Shown piece after piece: positions 44,830 through 56,854 of a DNA stretch of 64,000 bases. The notes beneath the pieces were generated by a model, which worked only from the letters and a program-made list of their open reading frames with translations, searched no databases and was not told the origin of the DNA. This DNA is from Dolomedes plantarius. Lineage: Eukaryota > Arthropoda > Arachnida > Araneae > Dolomedidae. Made by a program: the position numbers and the translations under genes. The DNA lies in NCBI GenBank assembly GCA_907164885.2, contig OU015493.1:218719741-218783740 (forward strand), read 5' to 3'. Each line of letters starts with the position of its first letter. The first letter of the stretch is position 1.

Positions 44830-47330
44830 ATTATATCACAGAAATATTCCAAAGAGAGAGTTTGAACGGTAATCCGTATACTGGAAATTTACCCAGTAAA
44901 AAAGGATTAATGAAAAAAGAAAACAAAAGGAGTAATATTAGAAAATTAACTTTAAATATCACCAAATAACTACAAAATAACAATATTCCATGTCTATCAC
45001 AGAAATATTCCAAAGAGATTCAACGGAAATCCGTATACTGGGAATTAACCCAGTAAAAAAGGATTAATGAAAAGAAGAAAACAAAAGGAGTAATATTAGA
45101 AAATTAACTTTAAATATCACCAAATAACTACAAAATAACAATATTCCATGACTATCACAGAAATATTCCAAAGAGATTCAACGGAAATCCGTAAACTGGG
45201 AATTAACCCAGTAAAAAAGGATTAATGAAAAAATGAAAACAAAACGAGTAATATTAGAAAATTAACTTTAAATATCACCAAATAACTACAAAATAACAAT
45301 ATTCCATGACTATCACAGGAATATTCCAAAGAGTTTCAGCGGTAATCCGTATACTGGGAATTAACCCAGTAAAAAAGGATTAATGAAAAAAAGAAAACAA
45401 AAGGAGTAATATTAGAAAATTAACTTTAAATATCACCAAATAACTACAAAATAACAATATTTCATGACTATCACAGAAATATTCCGAAGAGATTCCATGG
45501 AAATCCGTAAACTGGGAATTAACCCAGTAAAAAAGGATTAATGAAAAAAAGAAAACAAAACGAGTAATATTAGAAAATTAACTTTAAATATCACCAAATA
45601 ACTACAAAATAACAATATTCCATGACTATCACAGAAATATTCCAAAGAGATTCAACGGAAATCCGTAAACTGGGAATTAACCCAGTAAAAAAGGATTAAT
45701 GAAAAAAAGAAAACAAAAGGAGTAATATTAGAAAATTAACTTTAAATATCACCAAATAACTACAAAATAACAATATTTCATGACTATCACAGAAATATTC
45801 CGAAGAGATTCCATGGAAATCCGTAAACTGGGAATTAACCCAGTAAAAAAGGATTAATGAAAAAAAGAAAACAAAAGGAGTAATATTAGAAAATTAACTT
45901 TAAATATCACCAAATAACTACAAAATAACAATATTCCATGACTATCACAGAAATATTCCAAAGAGATTCAACGGAAATCCGTAAACTGGGAATTAACCCA
46001 GTAAAAAAGGATTAATGAAAAAAAGAAAACAAAACGAGTAATATTAGAAAATTAACTTTAAATATCACCAAATAACTACAAAATAACAATATTCCATGAC
46101 TATCACAGAAATATTCCAAAGAGATTCAACGGAAATCCGTAAACTGGGAATTAACCCAGTAAAAAAGGATTAATGAAAAAATGAAAACAAAACGAGTAAT
46201 ATTAGAAAATTAACTTTAAATATCACCAAATAACTACAAAATAACAATATTCCATGACTATCACAGAAATATTCCAAAGAGATTCAACGGAAATCCGTAA
46301 ACTGGGAATTAACCCAGTAAAAAAGGATTAATGAAAAAAAGAAAACAAAAGGAGTAATATTAGAAAATTAACTTTAAATATCACCAAATAACTACAAAAT
46401 AACAATATTTCATGACTATCACAGAAATATTCCAAAGAGATTCCACGGAAATCCGTAAACTGGGAATTAACCCAGTAAAAAAGGATTAATGAAAAAAAGA
46501 AAACAAAAGGAGTAATATTAGAAAATTAACTTTAAATATCACCAAATAACTACAAAATAACAATATTCCATGACTATCACAGAAATATTCCAAAGAGATT
46601 CAACGGAAATCCGTAAACTGGGAATTAACCCAGTAAAAAAGGATTAATGAAAAAAAGAAAACAAAACGAGTAATATTAGAAAATTAACTTTAAATATCAC
46701 CAAATAACTACAAAATAACAATATTTCATGACTATCACAGAAATATTCCAAAGAGATTCAACGGAAATCCGTAAACTGGGAATTAACCCAGTAAAAAAGG
46801 ATTAATGAAAAAAAGAAAACAAAAGGAGTAATATTAGAAAATTAACTTTAAATATCACCAAATAACTACAAAATAACAATATTCCATGACTATCACAGAA
46901 ATATTCCAAAGAGTTTCAATGATAATCCGTATACTGGGAACGGATAAATAAAAAAAAACGAGTAATATTAGAAAATTAACTTTAAATATCACCAAATAAC
47001 TACAAAATAACAATATTTCATGACTATCACAGAAATATTCCAAAGAGATTCAACGGAAATCCGTATACTGGGAATTTACCCAGTAAAAAAGGATTAATGA
47101 AAAAAGAAAACAAAAGGAGTAATATTAGAAAATTAACTTTAAACATCACCAAATAACTACAAAATAATAATATTCCATGACTATCACAGAAATATTCCAA
47201 AGAGATTCAACGGAAATCCGTATACTGGGAATTAACCCAGTAAAAGAGGATTAATGAAAAAAAGAAAACAAAAGGAGTAATATTAGAAAATTAACTTTAA
47301 ATAACACCAAATAACTACAAAATTCACTGC
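44830..47330. repeat. 158-bp satellite array, 16 units
   Basis: The anchor word CTATCAC (degenerate in the first unit) recurs near 44834 and at 44994, 45152, 45310, 45468, 45626, 45784, 45942, 46100, 46258, 46416, 46574, 46732, 46890, 47024 and 47181: eleven exact 158-bp steps, one 160, one 134 (a 24-bp deletion) and one 157. Diagnostic variants (AAAAGGAG/AAAACGAG, CAACGG/CCATGG) alternate non-randomly. Units contain TGGGAATTAACCCA. The array is unrelated to the 160-bp subrepeats of the other Helitron copy. Confidence 0.95.
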
Positions 47331-48143
47331 CCTTCAAAAATATCCAATAAAGTAAACACAGCATAAATAACATTTAAAAAAACATGTGAAATGTTATACA
47401 CATCTCAGAATTTTAGTAGATTCAGCTTTTCATTATTCTACCAATAAAAGTTTAAAAGTAAAAATGTCAAATTGTCTAATGTTTGCTAACAAAAATTAAT
47501 TTAAAAACTAAACACAGTATAAATAACATAGATTTAATAACAGTATAAATATCATAAAATATATACATTTATAATAAATTACTAAAAGCTTAAAAGTAAA
47601 AATGTCTAATTGTCCATATAAATACCTCCATAAATGCAGGATTATGTAGCTAAAAAAAAGTATTAAAGTATTGGTTAAAGGCACTGACTGACGAAAAAAT
47701 TAACAGAAATCTGCAATTTGGGCTACACGCATCATAAATGCAAGATTCTGTAGCAATAATAGAAACATCCTGTCTTTATTAAACTCCATATAAATCTCTG
47801 TTCAATTAAACTGATCCAAATATTATCTCAAAGTACCTTCATAAACTATGTTTCTCGTTTCTTGATTCGGGGTTCACTATGAATGTTTGTTAACCAAAGT
47901 CAACTTAAAAACTAAACACAGTATAAATAACATAGGAAAAAAACATGTGAAATGTAATACACATCTCAGAATTTAGATAGTTTCAGCCTTTCATCACTAA
48001 AAGCTGAAAAGTAAATATGTCAAATTGTCTTTTGCCTTGTGAACTCTGCATGAAAAATTAAACACAGTATAAATAAAGTATTGCTTGAATTGAATTTAAG
48101 TAAAATGTAAATAATTCAACAGCAAAAAAATAAAGTATTAAAG

Positions 48144-49385
48144 CAGGGGTGTCCAACCTTTTAGCTTCCTTGGGCCACATTGAAAGAATGCGAATTGTTT
48201 TGGGCCACACAAAAATATACCTAACATAAAAAATTGTTGATGAGTAAAAAAAGTATAATGTATAGTTATACCTAACATAAAAAATTGTTGATGAGTAAAA
48301 AAAGTATAATGTATAGTTAACATATGTATTTATTTCATTATAAATTTTATTTAAAATTAAAAAGATAACTATAGGAGTCATAAAATTAATGTGATATTTG
48401 GCAGTGAATTAGAAAAACTAAAGCTTCAGTATCTGGGTCGATTGAAGTGGTTGCAATTCTCATGGTGTCGTTAAGATGTTCATCCGATATTTTGGTTCTA
48501 ATTTGACTCTTAGTGTGCTTCACTCTTGAAAATAGTTGTTCACAGATATACGTGCTTCCAAACGTTGATGACCAGAATAACGCTTGACTATGCAGTGAAG
48601 GATATTTATATCTGGGCAGGTATGATTTATGAGTACAACAAAGAGACTCGATTGAATGTCCCTTTAAGTTAGATGTCAGATTGCAACTCTATGCATTCCA
48701 TTTGACAGTTTGCTAGCATTATATCTATACTGACTGTAAATAGAGTAGAAAAAAAGCAAGAAAACAATTGTTTATTTCCCCAAAAGTCCTGAAATCAATT
48801 TTAAATTCCTGTACTAAATCGGAAAGTAAGGATGCGTATTTTATAACATTTTTAGAATTGTGCTTGGTCAGCGTCTCGAATTGCAAAAATTTTTAACATT
48901 TAATTTGGCTTGCCATAATTTCAACTTCATGGATTTAACACTGAAGTAAAATCCACGAAGTGACGGGTGTTTGAGTCATTTAAATGGGCATTCAGATCTA
49001 TCAAAATCTGCTAAATCTGCAAGCCAGTTATCATAAAGTTCTGGCACAGATTACTTTTCAATGTCATAAACAATTTGATATCATCAAGTAGGCTATAAAA
49101 CCTTTTTAATATTTTCTCCACTGAGCTATCTTATTTCTTAAAAGTATCGCCATGTTCAGCATCCAAGCTTTTAAGAAATTCCTGAAACTGGCGACGAATC
49201 AATACCCAAGCCTTCATAAAATTCACCATTTTGAAGATGATTTGCGTAACATGGTCCATTTTTTCCTTTTCCGCTTTACTTTTTATATCAAGGCAGGCTA
49301 TTAATATATATATATTTTTTGGCTTAGTGCTCTCTCTCTCTCTCTCTGGGCCGCACTAACAATTGCTTTGGGCCGGACACCCCTG
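48144..49385 (-). mobile_element. hAT transposon inserted in the Helitron (1,242 bp)
   Basis: Ends CAGGGGTGTCCAACC and GGCCGGACACCCCTG, with perfect 8-bp duplications TATTAAAG at 48136-48143 and 49386-49393. It encodes a minus-strand transposase relic. A (TC)n run lies at 49330-49347. Confidence 0.9.
48400..49270 (-). pseudogene. hAT transposase C-terminal part (EPM2AIP1/Charlie-like)
   Basis: On the minus strand, with frame changes: AKHNSKNV-like and YASLLSDLVQEFKIDF-like stretches, MECIELQSDI, LPRYKYPSLHSQALFWSS, FGSTYICEQLFSRVKHTKSQ, IRTKISDEHLNDTMRIATT and IDPDTEALVF. The CEQLFSRxKxxKS...L segment is the hAT dimerisation region as found in Charlie-type transposases and their domesticated relatives. 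The BED and catalytic N-terminal parts are not recognisable. Part of it also occurs at 60012-60410. Confidence 0.7.
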
Positions 49386-49798
49386 TATTAAAGTATAGGT
49401 AAAAGACCCTGACAAACGTAAAAATTAATAAAAATCTGCAATTAGGGCTCCACACACCATAAATGCAAGATTCTGTAGCAATAAACATCTCCATAATTAA
49501 TATCTGCATAATAAATGTCTGCATAAATGCAAGATTTTGTGGCAAAAATATTAAAGTATAGCTAGAAGGCATTGACAAGCAAAAAAATTAATAGAAATGA
49601 GCAATTTAGAGTTCCACATTTTTTATTTACCCTTTTCAAGAGTGAGAGGTGGCAGTGGTTTTGCACTGATGACTTATAACTGCGAAAAACTTATAAAAAT
49701 AGGAAAATATCTTAATTTTATAGCGAGCCGGGGAACAGTAAAAAAAGTGAGATGAGCCGACGTAAGGGTTAATTATGGTCACCCGGTATATAGATAGA

Positions 49799-50799
49799 TT
49801 TTGTTTCTTTTGTAAAATATGTAATGAAAAGCGCTATTTTTGATGGATCCATTTTGTTGGGAGTGTTTATTGTGAGGGAATTCATCTAAAATGGGTGAAG
49901 TCTCGAGAAATGGATTCATCTCGCTGATCGAGCAGCTTTTTTTTCTTTGTCGGTTCGAACAAGTGAAACCTTTTCGACTGTGCGGTTTGTGTTCACGCCT
50001 CGTCAGAGACATCTTTGGGTGCGGAACAGTAATTGCTTCTCGAGATCTTTTTGGGAAATGTTTTCCTTTTCGTCGACAATACACGTATGAAAATGGATAT
50101 TCTGTACGTTATTTCCACAGTCATGAATTTCTCTTTTCTTGGGGGGTGGGAGTGGGGGTGGATGTGCTGGAGAAACGCTATTAAGGATTGCAGTCTCTCA
50201 ATGCCGATTTTGGCAGTGAATGAAGTCATTCGTATAGCTAGACTCCAAATTTCTTTTGACTCTAAAAAATTTCTTAAAATGGAAATAAGTGTTTTCTCGA
50301 AATACAACACCACGTTTCAAACGGGAATTCCCCTATTACAAAATGAACCTTTAAGAATGCATTTTCTTGCTAAAAAGACTTCCTTTTTGGGCAGACCCCA
50401 TTCTTTTTTTTTGGGGGGGGGAGGGCAAACCTACCACGCAGCGCGAACGGCATGACACGGCCAAAAGAATCCTTATTTGAGAACGCCAGACAACGACTGG
50501 CTCCAGTGGGACTCTAACCCACTACGGATCTCAGGGTGGCATGTTTTTCCCGACCCTTTGGTTCGCTCTTCCACCCTTCTACTTTCGCAGATCCCTTTTT
50601 CGGATTTTGGGGCACATTTTTGAAAGTGTTTTCCCTCGACGATTAAAATTACCCACATTTTTTGGAACCAAGTTCTTTTACGCGGCTTACAGTAGAGGGA
50701 ACTTGCAGAAATCGTCACGTAAGGAAAAAGCGTTATGCCCCCCTCCATCTAATCTCGGTGCGAATGTATTCAACTAATCGCTTCAACTTGCTGTGCTAT
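49799..50799. other. No gene seen
   Basis: Possibly unique sequence with overlapping short open frames on both strands and no recognised domain; a G run occurs at 50412-50423. Confidence 0.4.
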
Positions 50800-50872
50800 G
50801 GCTAGCACAGTGGTAGAGCGCGCTGCTCCTGTGATTTGGTCCCCGGTTCGAGCCCGGTGGATTCTATTTATG
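50800..50872 (+). repeat. tRNA-derived SINE or tRNA relic
   Basis: GGCTAGCACAGTGGTAGAGCGC (50800-50821) is a good A box and GGTTCGAGCCC (50845-50855) a good B box. The anticodon and acceptor arms do not pair convincingly, so a working tRNA is unlikely. Followed by AT-rich sequence. Confidence 0.5.
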
Positions 50873-51235
50873 TAGATAATTCTAAATGTTTGAATTTTAT
50901 TCTTTTGATTCTTATTATAATTTTAATTTAACTTATTTGAAGAGGGCTTAGTTTTTATGTTTTTATTTACTGCTGAGCACATATTTTCTGATGCACATAT
51001 CTTGCTACTGGAGGTAAAGTCGTTCGACCATGACACTCCAAGACTCTTTATATACCTCGCTACCATGCCCCCTCCAGGCGACCTTTCCCTCTCTTTCTCT
51101 TTGTCTCTTTCTATTATATACAGTTGTATGTGTGTGTGTGTTCGTGCGAGTATCGAGATTCGAGCAGCAAGCATTGTGTGCGGTCAGCTGTATAACCTCC
51201 ATTCTAAACACGTGTAAATATTATTTAAACTTATT

Positions 51236-51494
51236 TATCCACCGATCATTGTTAGAATATACCGAGGGAGGTTCTAAATTACTTAGCCAAAATTTTCACA
51301 AACTTCCACTCATAGTGGCTGGAGACTTCAACGTTGACTTCAACAATAAAGAAAAATTTGAAAAGCTCACATCTTTTTTATCGGGTACATTTGATTGAAG
51401 TATTAGTAATGACCCAGTGCAGTTCACGACGAAAGGCTGTACAACCGTTGATGCTGTTTTCTCGAGATACTTGGATAAAATTGAATCTCAAACA
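51236..51494 (+). pseudogene. Endonuclease-domain fragment (EEP fold, possibly Helentron/LINE)
   Basis: Reads SLLEYTEGGSKLLSQNFHKL then PLIVAGDFNVDFNNKEKF, with the GDFN motif of endonuclease/exonuclease/phosphatase enzymes. After an in-frame TGA at 51396-51398 the same frame continues SISNDPVQFTTKGCTTVDAV and RYLDKIES. Such domains occur in LINEs and at the C-terminus of Helentron Rep-helicase proteins; this version reminds me of the latter. It is cut at 51494 by a MITE, and no continuation is seen beyond it. Confidence 0.6.
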
Positions 51495-51795
51495 CAGGGC
51501 CGTCCAGAGGGGGGGGGGGGGGGCAACTGAGGCACTTTGCCCCAGGCCCCCAACTGCCGGAAGGGCCCCAAAAAACTTTAAAAAATTTATTTATTAGAGT
51601 CTCTCAGAACATATAACAAGAACATATAACAGTACAATGAAATAGAATAATTATCTTAATCATTCATGTAATAAAATTTTAAGTATGCGTAACTTAATTT
51701 GAATGTGTGTTTTCGTCTTTTTCCATTATTTATTTTTTCTTCGGGCCCCCAACAGAAGTTTGCCCCGGGCCCCGTAAAGTCTCTGGGCGGCCCTG
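51495..51795. mobile_element. hAT-type MITE (301 bp)
   Basis: Ends CAGGGCCGTCCAGAG and, inverted, CAGGGCCGCCCAGAG, with 8-bp duplications CTCAAACA (51487-51494) and CGCAAACA (51796-51803), one mismatch. Interior has a 14-G run and GGGCCCC text similar to the MITE at 28317. Confidence 0.8.
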
Positions 51796-51803
51796 CGCAA
51801 ACA

Positions 51804-52696
51804 TATGCATCTTGTCGTAGTTAACATAAGCCAATAATTACCATGATACAATATAATGAAAAATTTTAAAAAGAATTTTTTCTTATTTGGAATTTTTTAT
51901 ATATAATTTATAATTCACTATTTTATATTTAATTTTTAATAAATGACTATTTTTTTTCCTGAAATATTAAATGAAATTTATTGATTTAAATCCTTACTTT
52001 ACATTTTTGCTTTGAAAAAATTATAAAAAATAAAAATAAAATATACAAATTTGAGACAGAGAGAGTTGGTTGGTTGGTTGAATAAATGAAAAAGGGCTGC
52101 GAGGACAAAAATACACTAAAGTAATCAATAGAAATCTACATATTAAATCACGTTTAGAGTTGAAAAAATAATGTAAGGAACTTCTTTCCTGACGGGGGTC
52201 CCCCGAACGCACAATTCTTTTCCTTTAAAAATTAATTTTATCAAGGAAAATTTCCCTAAATCCTAAAGAGGCAAACCTCTTATTCTCCCCGAACGCAGTC
52301 TCAAAGAGTCCGTTTTCTTCTCCCGACGGGGATCGTAAGAAGCAATCCCTAAAACTCTGTTACTCCGTGGACGGAAACAACTACTAGCGTTCGTGCCGAC
52401 GTGCCGACACCCTCTGAACTCTGCTTGCCGAGAAAGGAGATTTGTCAGTCGATCCAATGTTTTCCTAGCTGGTAGCAGCATATTTTCGTGCGTGCCTGTA
52501 AACTTGTTAAAATTGTCTAATTCTGTAAGTAATTGTTATGTTTTCATTAAATTAGTTAAAATGTCACCTAGGGTTTCAATTTTTAACTGTCGGGATCAAG
52601 TTTACTTTCTCCCTGAAGTCAACGGGTCTCGGTTGTTATGTGACTGTTCCGGCGAATGGCCACACACACACATACACACACACATAAATATATATA
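51804..52696. other. No gene seen; ends in CA/TA microsatellite
   Basis: AT-rich to 52190, then mixed sequence, then CACACA and TATATA at 52660-52696, directly at the LTR edge. Confidence 0.4.
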
Positions 52697-53290
52697 TGTA
52701 ATATCAGCACTAAGGCGGGGGCGAAGCTCAACAGGCCTGAAAATATTAGCCTGTCGGATCCGGGGTGTAGTCGAAGTGGCCTGGAGTGGCTGCGATGAAG
52801 ACGAAATAATTGGAATCCATACCAGAAGGAAGAGGCAACTGGTTGATAACGTAGTCTTTATTTCCGAAGCAGTTTCGTGGCTGGACATTATTTGGACGGG
52901 ATTACAGAAATCTCAACTCCACAGATACCGAGGAAAAAGGCCCGATCACGCGACAGCTCAGGACGCTGTGGCAATACGGACATTCAAAGCGCTACATCTT
53001 GCCAGACCAGAGCAAAACACACAAGTCCTAGTGCTACGTCCTCGAGTCAGCGTACTGAAATTTTCGGATTGGTCTAAAGCGAACACATGACCCTTGTGCG
53101 TCATATGGTGTGATCAGTGGAAAGTTATCCAACCTTATATAACGGTTATATAACTCTTTCCGCGCGTGGCCTTAGGGGAAAAACTAATCGATTATTTAGG
53201 TTGGATTTGAGGGGTAATGCTTTATTGCCAAAGGGTAAAAAAAATTTAGATTGGCGTTTTACTAATAAAAAAGGTTTGAAATTTATTTCA
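52697..53290 (-). repeat. 3' LTR (594 bp) of the minus-strand element
   Basis: Minus strand: TGAAATAAATTTCAAACC ... GCTGATATTACA. TATATAA boxes near 53136-53151. The opposite side borders a CA/TA microsatellite. Confidence 0.65.
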
Positions 53291-56200
53291 ATTTTCCCCC
53301 CTCCGGAAAAGACTTGCGTGAGGGGCCGACTCCTTCAGCAAGGCTCTCCATCAGGCGAGACCTGCGTAACAAAAGCGTAATGGGGACTAAAATTTTGAGG
53401 AGTAATTTGGAATAGCAATTTTGAGGAATAATTTTGAGTAAAATTTTGGCTCAGGGGTTGACAAGTTTAAATTTAGTGGTACTAACATCCTTGTGTGTCT
53501 GCTCAGGTCACGAAATGTACAAAATAGCATGAACTAGTATTAAACAAAAATTAAAAAAGATCAATACACTTAAATTACATACTAAGATGAATATGGTATT
53601 ATTTCAATCTCACAACAAAATTGATATACACTTAAAATGAAATGAGAAAAAAAATACTTATTAAAACACACTAAATCACAAAAAAATTTCAGTGGACACT
53701 TAAAAATCGAATGAAAAAAAATATGGGTATCATGAACTACACTACTTCATAACAATTGTTAAAAAATATAAGTTTTCAAAGTTTTCAAAAAGACAAAAAG
53801 GAATTAAAACTGTCTTATTTGGGGTTTTATCATGAGATCCAAAAATCTTACATGTAATAGGTTTTGTAAGAGGAAGTTTAATAGATAGATTTTTTTTCTT
53901 TTTCAATTTATTTAATTTATGTAGACAACACACAATGTTTAAAATCCAAAAGGAAAAGGATCTCAGAGGTCATGAGGTTTGTTATTATTCAGATTTTTGC
54001 TTCATGGTGGTTAATAAAGTTAATTAGTTAAATTCTTGATAACTATCCTCAAAGGTTTTTCTAATATAATTTTTTCAAATGCACCATGGAAACAAACTAA
54101 TAAGATAATTTTTTAAAAATACAGTTCAACACAGTAAACAAATTGAATAAAGGTAATTTGGCAATACACTTTTCAATTAATTAGGAATAAGCAGGTTTTA
54201 AAACAATACTTCCAAAAATAGTCTTAATTTGAATTCAACCAATAAAACATTTAATCAATATAAAAATGGCAATAAACATAGCGGATTGTGGCGCAAATGG
54301 CAATAAACATAAACGGAGCAATATTCCGTAAATAATTAGGAATATTGCTCAATTAGGATAAACAGGGTTTTAAAAATAATTCTCTTAAAAGTTGTGTTAG
54401 AATTCTCAGTCAACCAATAACACTCAACATTAATTTTTAATTTAGATTAGATATGGATTTACGCCACTGGAGCAATGAACGTAGCCTAAGTCTCCAAATG
54501 TGACAATCGGCGGTGTGAATAATTCCACCGAGGCCCGGCGAAAACGCACTAAATTCAGGCCCACTAAGCTACCATTGTGTTGGGTTGTTCGTCGATTACT
54601 TTGCGTTCGGAGTCGAACCGAATCACAACGGATTTGTATTAAATTAAATTGTGGTCGGGGTCAAACCGACTCAATTGGAATTATATTAAATTAAATTATG
54701 GTCGGGGTCTAACCGACGCAATTGGGATTTATATTAAATTGAATTTCAATTAGGTTGAGTTTAGGTTACCGGAAGAAAAAATTTGTTTGACTTAATTCGG
54801 TGCAAATTGTTTTAAATCGTTAATTTTCTTCAATATTCAAATCAAGTTAGAAGCGTGCACGTTTATGTGATAATAGGGTCGATTAGGGAAAAAATATATC
54901 AAAGGTCATGATAGGGAAATACAGGATCACTTTAACAGAAATCAGGAATTCACAATTACTTTCACGTCTTTGACTTTGTAGTATCCGGATACAAAATTAT
55001 CAATATTTAAAAATTCAAGATTCGTGAAAATTACTATTATAAAACAAAAATACCAAATATTCATTATGAACTAAAGATTATCAAAAACACTTAAATAGGT
55101 ACTTAAATTGACACTAAAGGATTTGGTACTGGGGAGTGTTTGGCCCCTGAAATTTTTATCGGAGGTTAATATATCTCAGTCTTTATAGAATAAAAAAAAA
55201 TAACTCACAGTTCTGGTTTAACAAAAACTCTCAAACTCGTTGCTAAACAAAGTCCCAGGCTTTGCAAAAAAATGTACCACAAAAATACAATATGAAAATC
55301 AAAAGCATGTTAATCACCAAAAAATATATTTTACTATCTTCATCAATTATTAAATTCACTCAAAAATCACCAATAAACTGGAAATATTAAAATCACTCAA
55401 TGGAAAAATGTGAAACTTAAATTATATGTCACACTCAAAATCCGCATAAAAATCCAGAGGACGCAATCTTTATCACTGCAGAGAAAACTAAAACAAAAAT
55501 ATACCATGATGTAAAAAAAAAATTATAACAATTTCAGTCTTTCCCGAAAATAATGATGAGCAAGTAATGTACAGCTCCAGTCATGTTTATACTAATGCGC
55601 AGTTTGCGCCGATTTGTTTACAAAAGCGAGCTCCCATCAGCGGAGCGGATTCAATTTACTTTCTTTTATTTTTTCTTCTCCGCGACGATTTAAATTTGGT
55701 TGCGGTAAACAGATACTTAAAGAATTTATACCCTTCATGAATTTACGACTATATTATCAAAATTTTAATAATTACACTAAAAACACTCATAAGAGTTATC
55801 AATATATAAATTTCAAAAATCTTTTTAAAACCTTAAATTCTAAATCAAACATATATTTCATAACTCATAAAGAAATTATATTATATAGAAATATTCATAT
55901 CAATGGAAAAATATTATATTTGTCATACCTCATACAATATCAATAAGATTTTATTCACTGCACTAACATACCATTATAACTCAATTTAAACAGTTCACCT
56001 TCAAAAAATTTTCCATAATTATTGCTTACCTGTATGTTATCAATATTATTTATAAATCAAGTGTAGAAGATGAACCTTGTTATTTTTTTTTCTTCAAAAT
56101 GTTCATGTATGCAATTATTTATATGTGGAATCGTACTTGGCGCAATTCCTCTAACTTTCCACGATGTTCAAGAGTCTGTTCTGGTTATCATGTGAAAGTC

Positions 56201-56611
56201 ATAATATTTTTCTTCTTTTTCTAGTTCACACACGTTTACACGCAGTCGGGGTTTAGCACTTCACAGATTACGAAAGCACTACTAAAATCCCCCAATGGTG
56301 ACTCGAATACACACGCACCGACGATTAAACTGAACACAATCGTGCACACAGATGAGAATCTTCTTTCACCATTGGCGATAAACACGGCAGTATACACGCG
56401 AGGTCTTGATTGCAAACGCTGGGGAAGGGATGCAAAAACTTTTGTCGGCGTCGAAGATTCGCACATGATAAACGGGCTTGTTTTCACCGCATCGAGGATG
56501 CATCAAGGGTGGCAAAAAATTTCTCTCCTTCTGACTACGGGCTGGGGATCCGTCGCTGCGTTCGTCATTCCTCTGGTTTGGAAATCCAAATTCCTTTCCC
56601 GCGAGACTCCT
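53291..56611 (-). other. Internal region of the minus-strand LTR element; no intact gene
   Basis: Begins (minus orientation, 56611 downwards) with a leader-like GC-richer part to about 56230, then AT-rich sequence. 54640-54740 holds an imperfect tandem of about 50 bp (GGTCGGGGTC[A/T]AACCGAC units). TATCCGGATAC at about 54968-54978 also occurs before the protease at 186-196, a faint hint of shared ancestry. CCGGAGGGGGGAAAAT (minus strand, about 53291-53306) is the probable polypurine tract. Confidence 0.4.
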
Positions 56612-56854
56612 TGTAATATCAGCACTAAGACGGGGGCGAAGCTCAACAGGCCTGAAAATCTTAGCCTGTCGGATCCGGGATGTAGTCGAAGTGGCTTGGA
56701 GTGGCTGGGATGAAGAAGAACTAATTGGAATGCATACCAGGAGGAAGAGGCAACTGGTTGATAACATAGTCTTTGTTTCAGAAGCAGTTTCGTGGCTGGA
56801 CATTATTTGGACGGGATTACAGACATCTTAACTCCACAGATACTGAGGAAAAAG

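Larger units (their letters stand above)
44548..49798 (-). mobile_element. Helitron (about 5.2 kb) with satellite and inserted hAT
   Basis: The 3' end is clear: on the minus strand, CCCGGGTATCGCCGGGTA then CTTCAGCTAG before a T (44548), a hairpin plus CTAG. The 3' half matches 60475-62397 (shared GTGAAATGTTATACACATCTC, CATGCAGAGTTCACAAGGC, ACCCCGAATCAAGAAACGAG). The 5' end is less certain; TCTATCTATATACCGGG at 49798 follows an A but does not match the 5' end of the other copy. It contains a 158-bp satellite (44830-47330) and a hAT (48144-49385). No Rep/helicase frame was found, so it is non-autonomous. Confidence 0.6.

Noticed and set aside
44830..47330. Regular repeats as a CRISPR array
   Set aside because: The whole 158-bp unit is repeated with no variable spacers, and the DNA is eukaryotic; it is a satellite.
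50800..50872. Functional tRNA gene (also considered at 14680-14745 and 62847-62920)
   Set aside because: A and B boxes are good, but acceptor and anticodon stems do not form by eye; SINE or relic is likelier.
56366..56803. 145-codon minus-strand frame spanning an LTR edge
   Set aside because: It runs through the LTR and leader with no recognised domain; the homologous frame at 52619-52888 diverges where the LTR ends.
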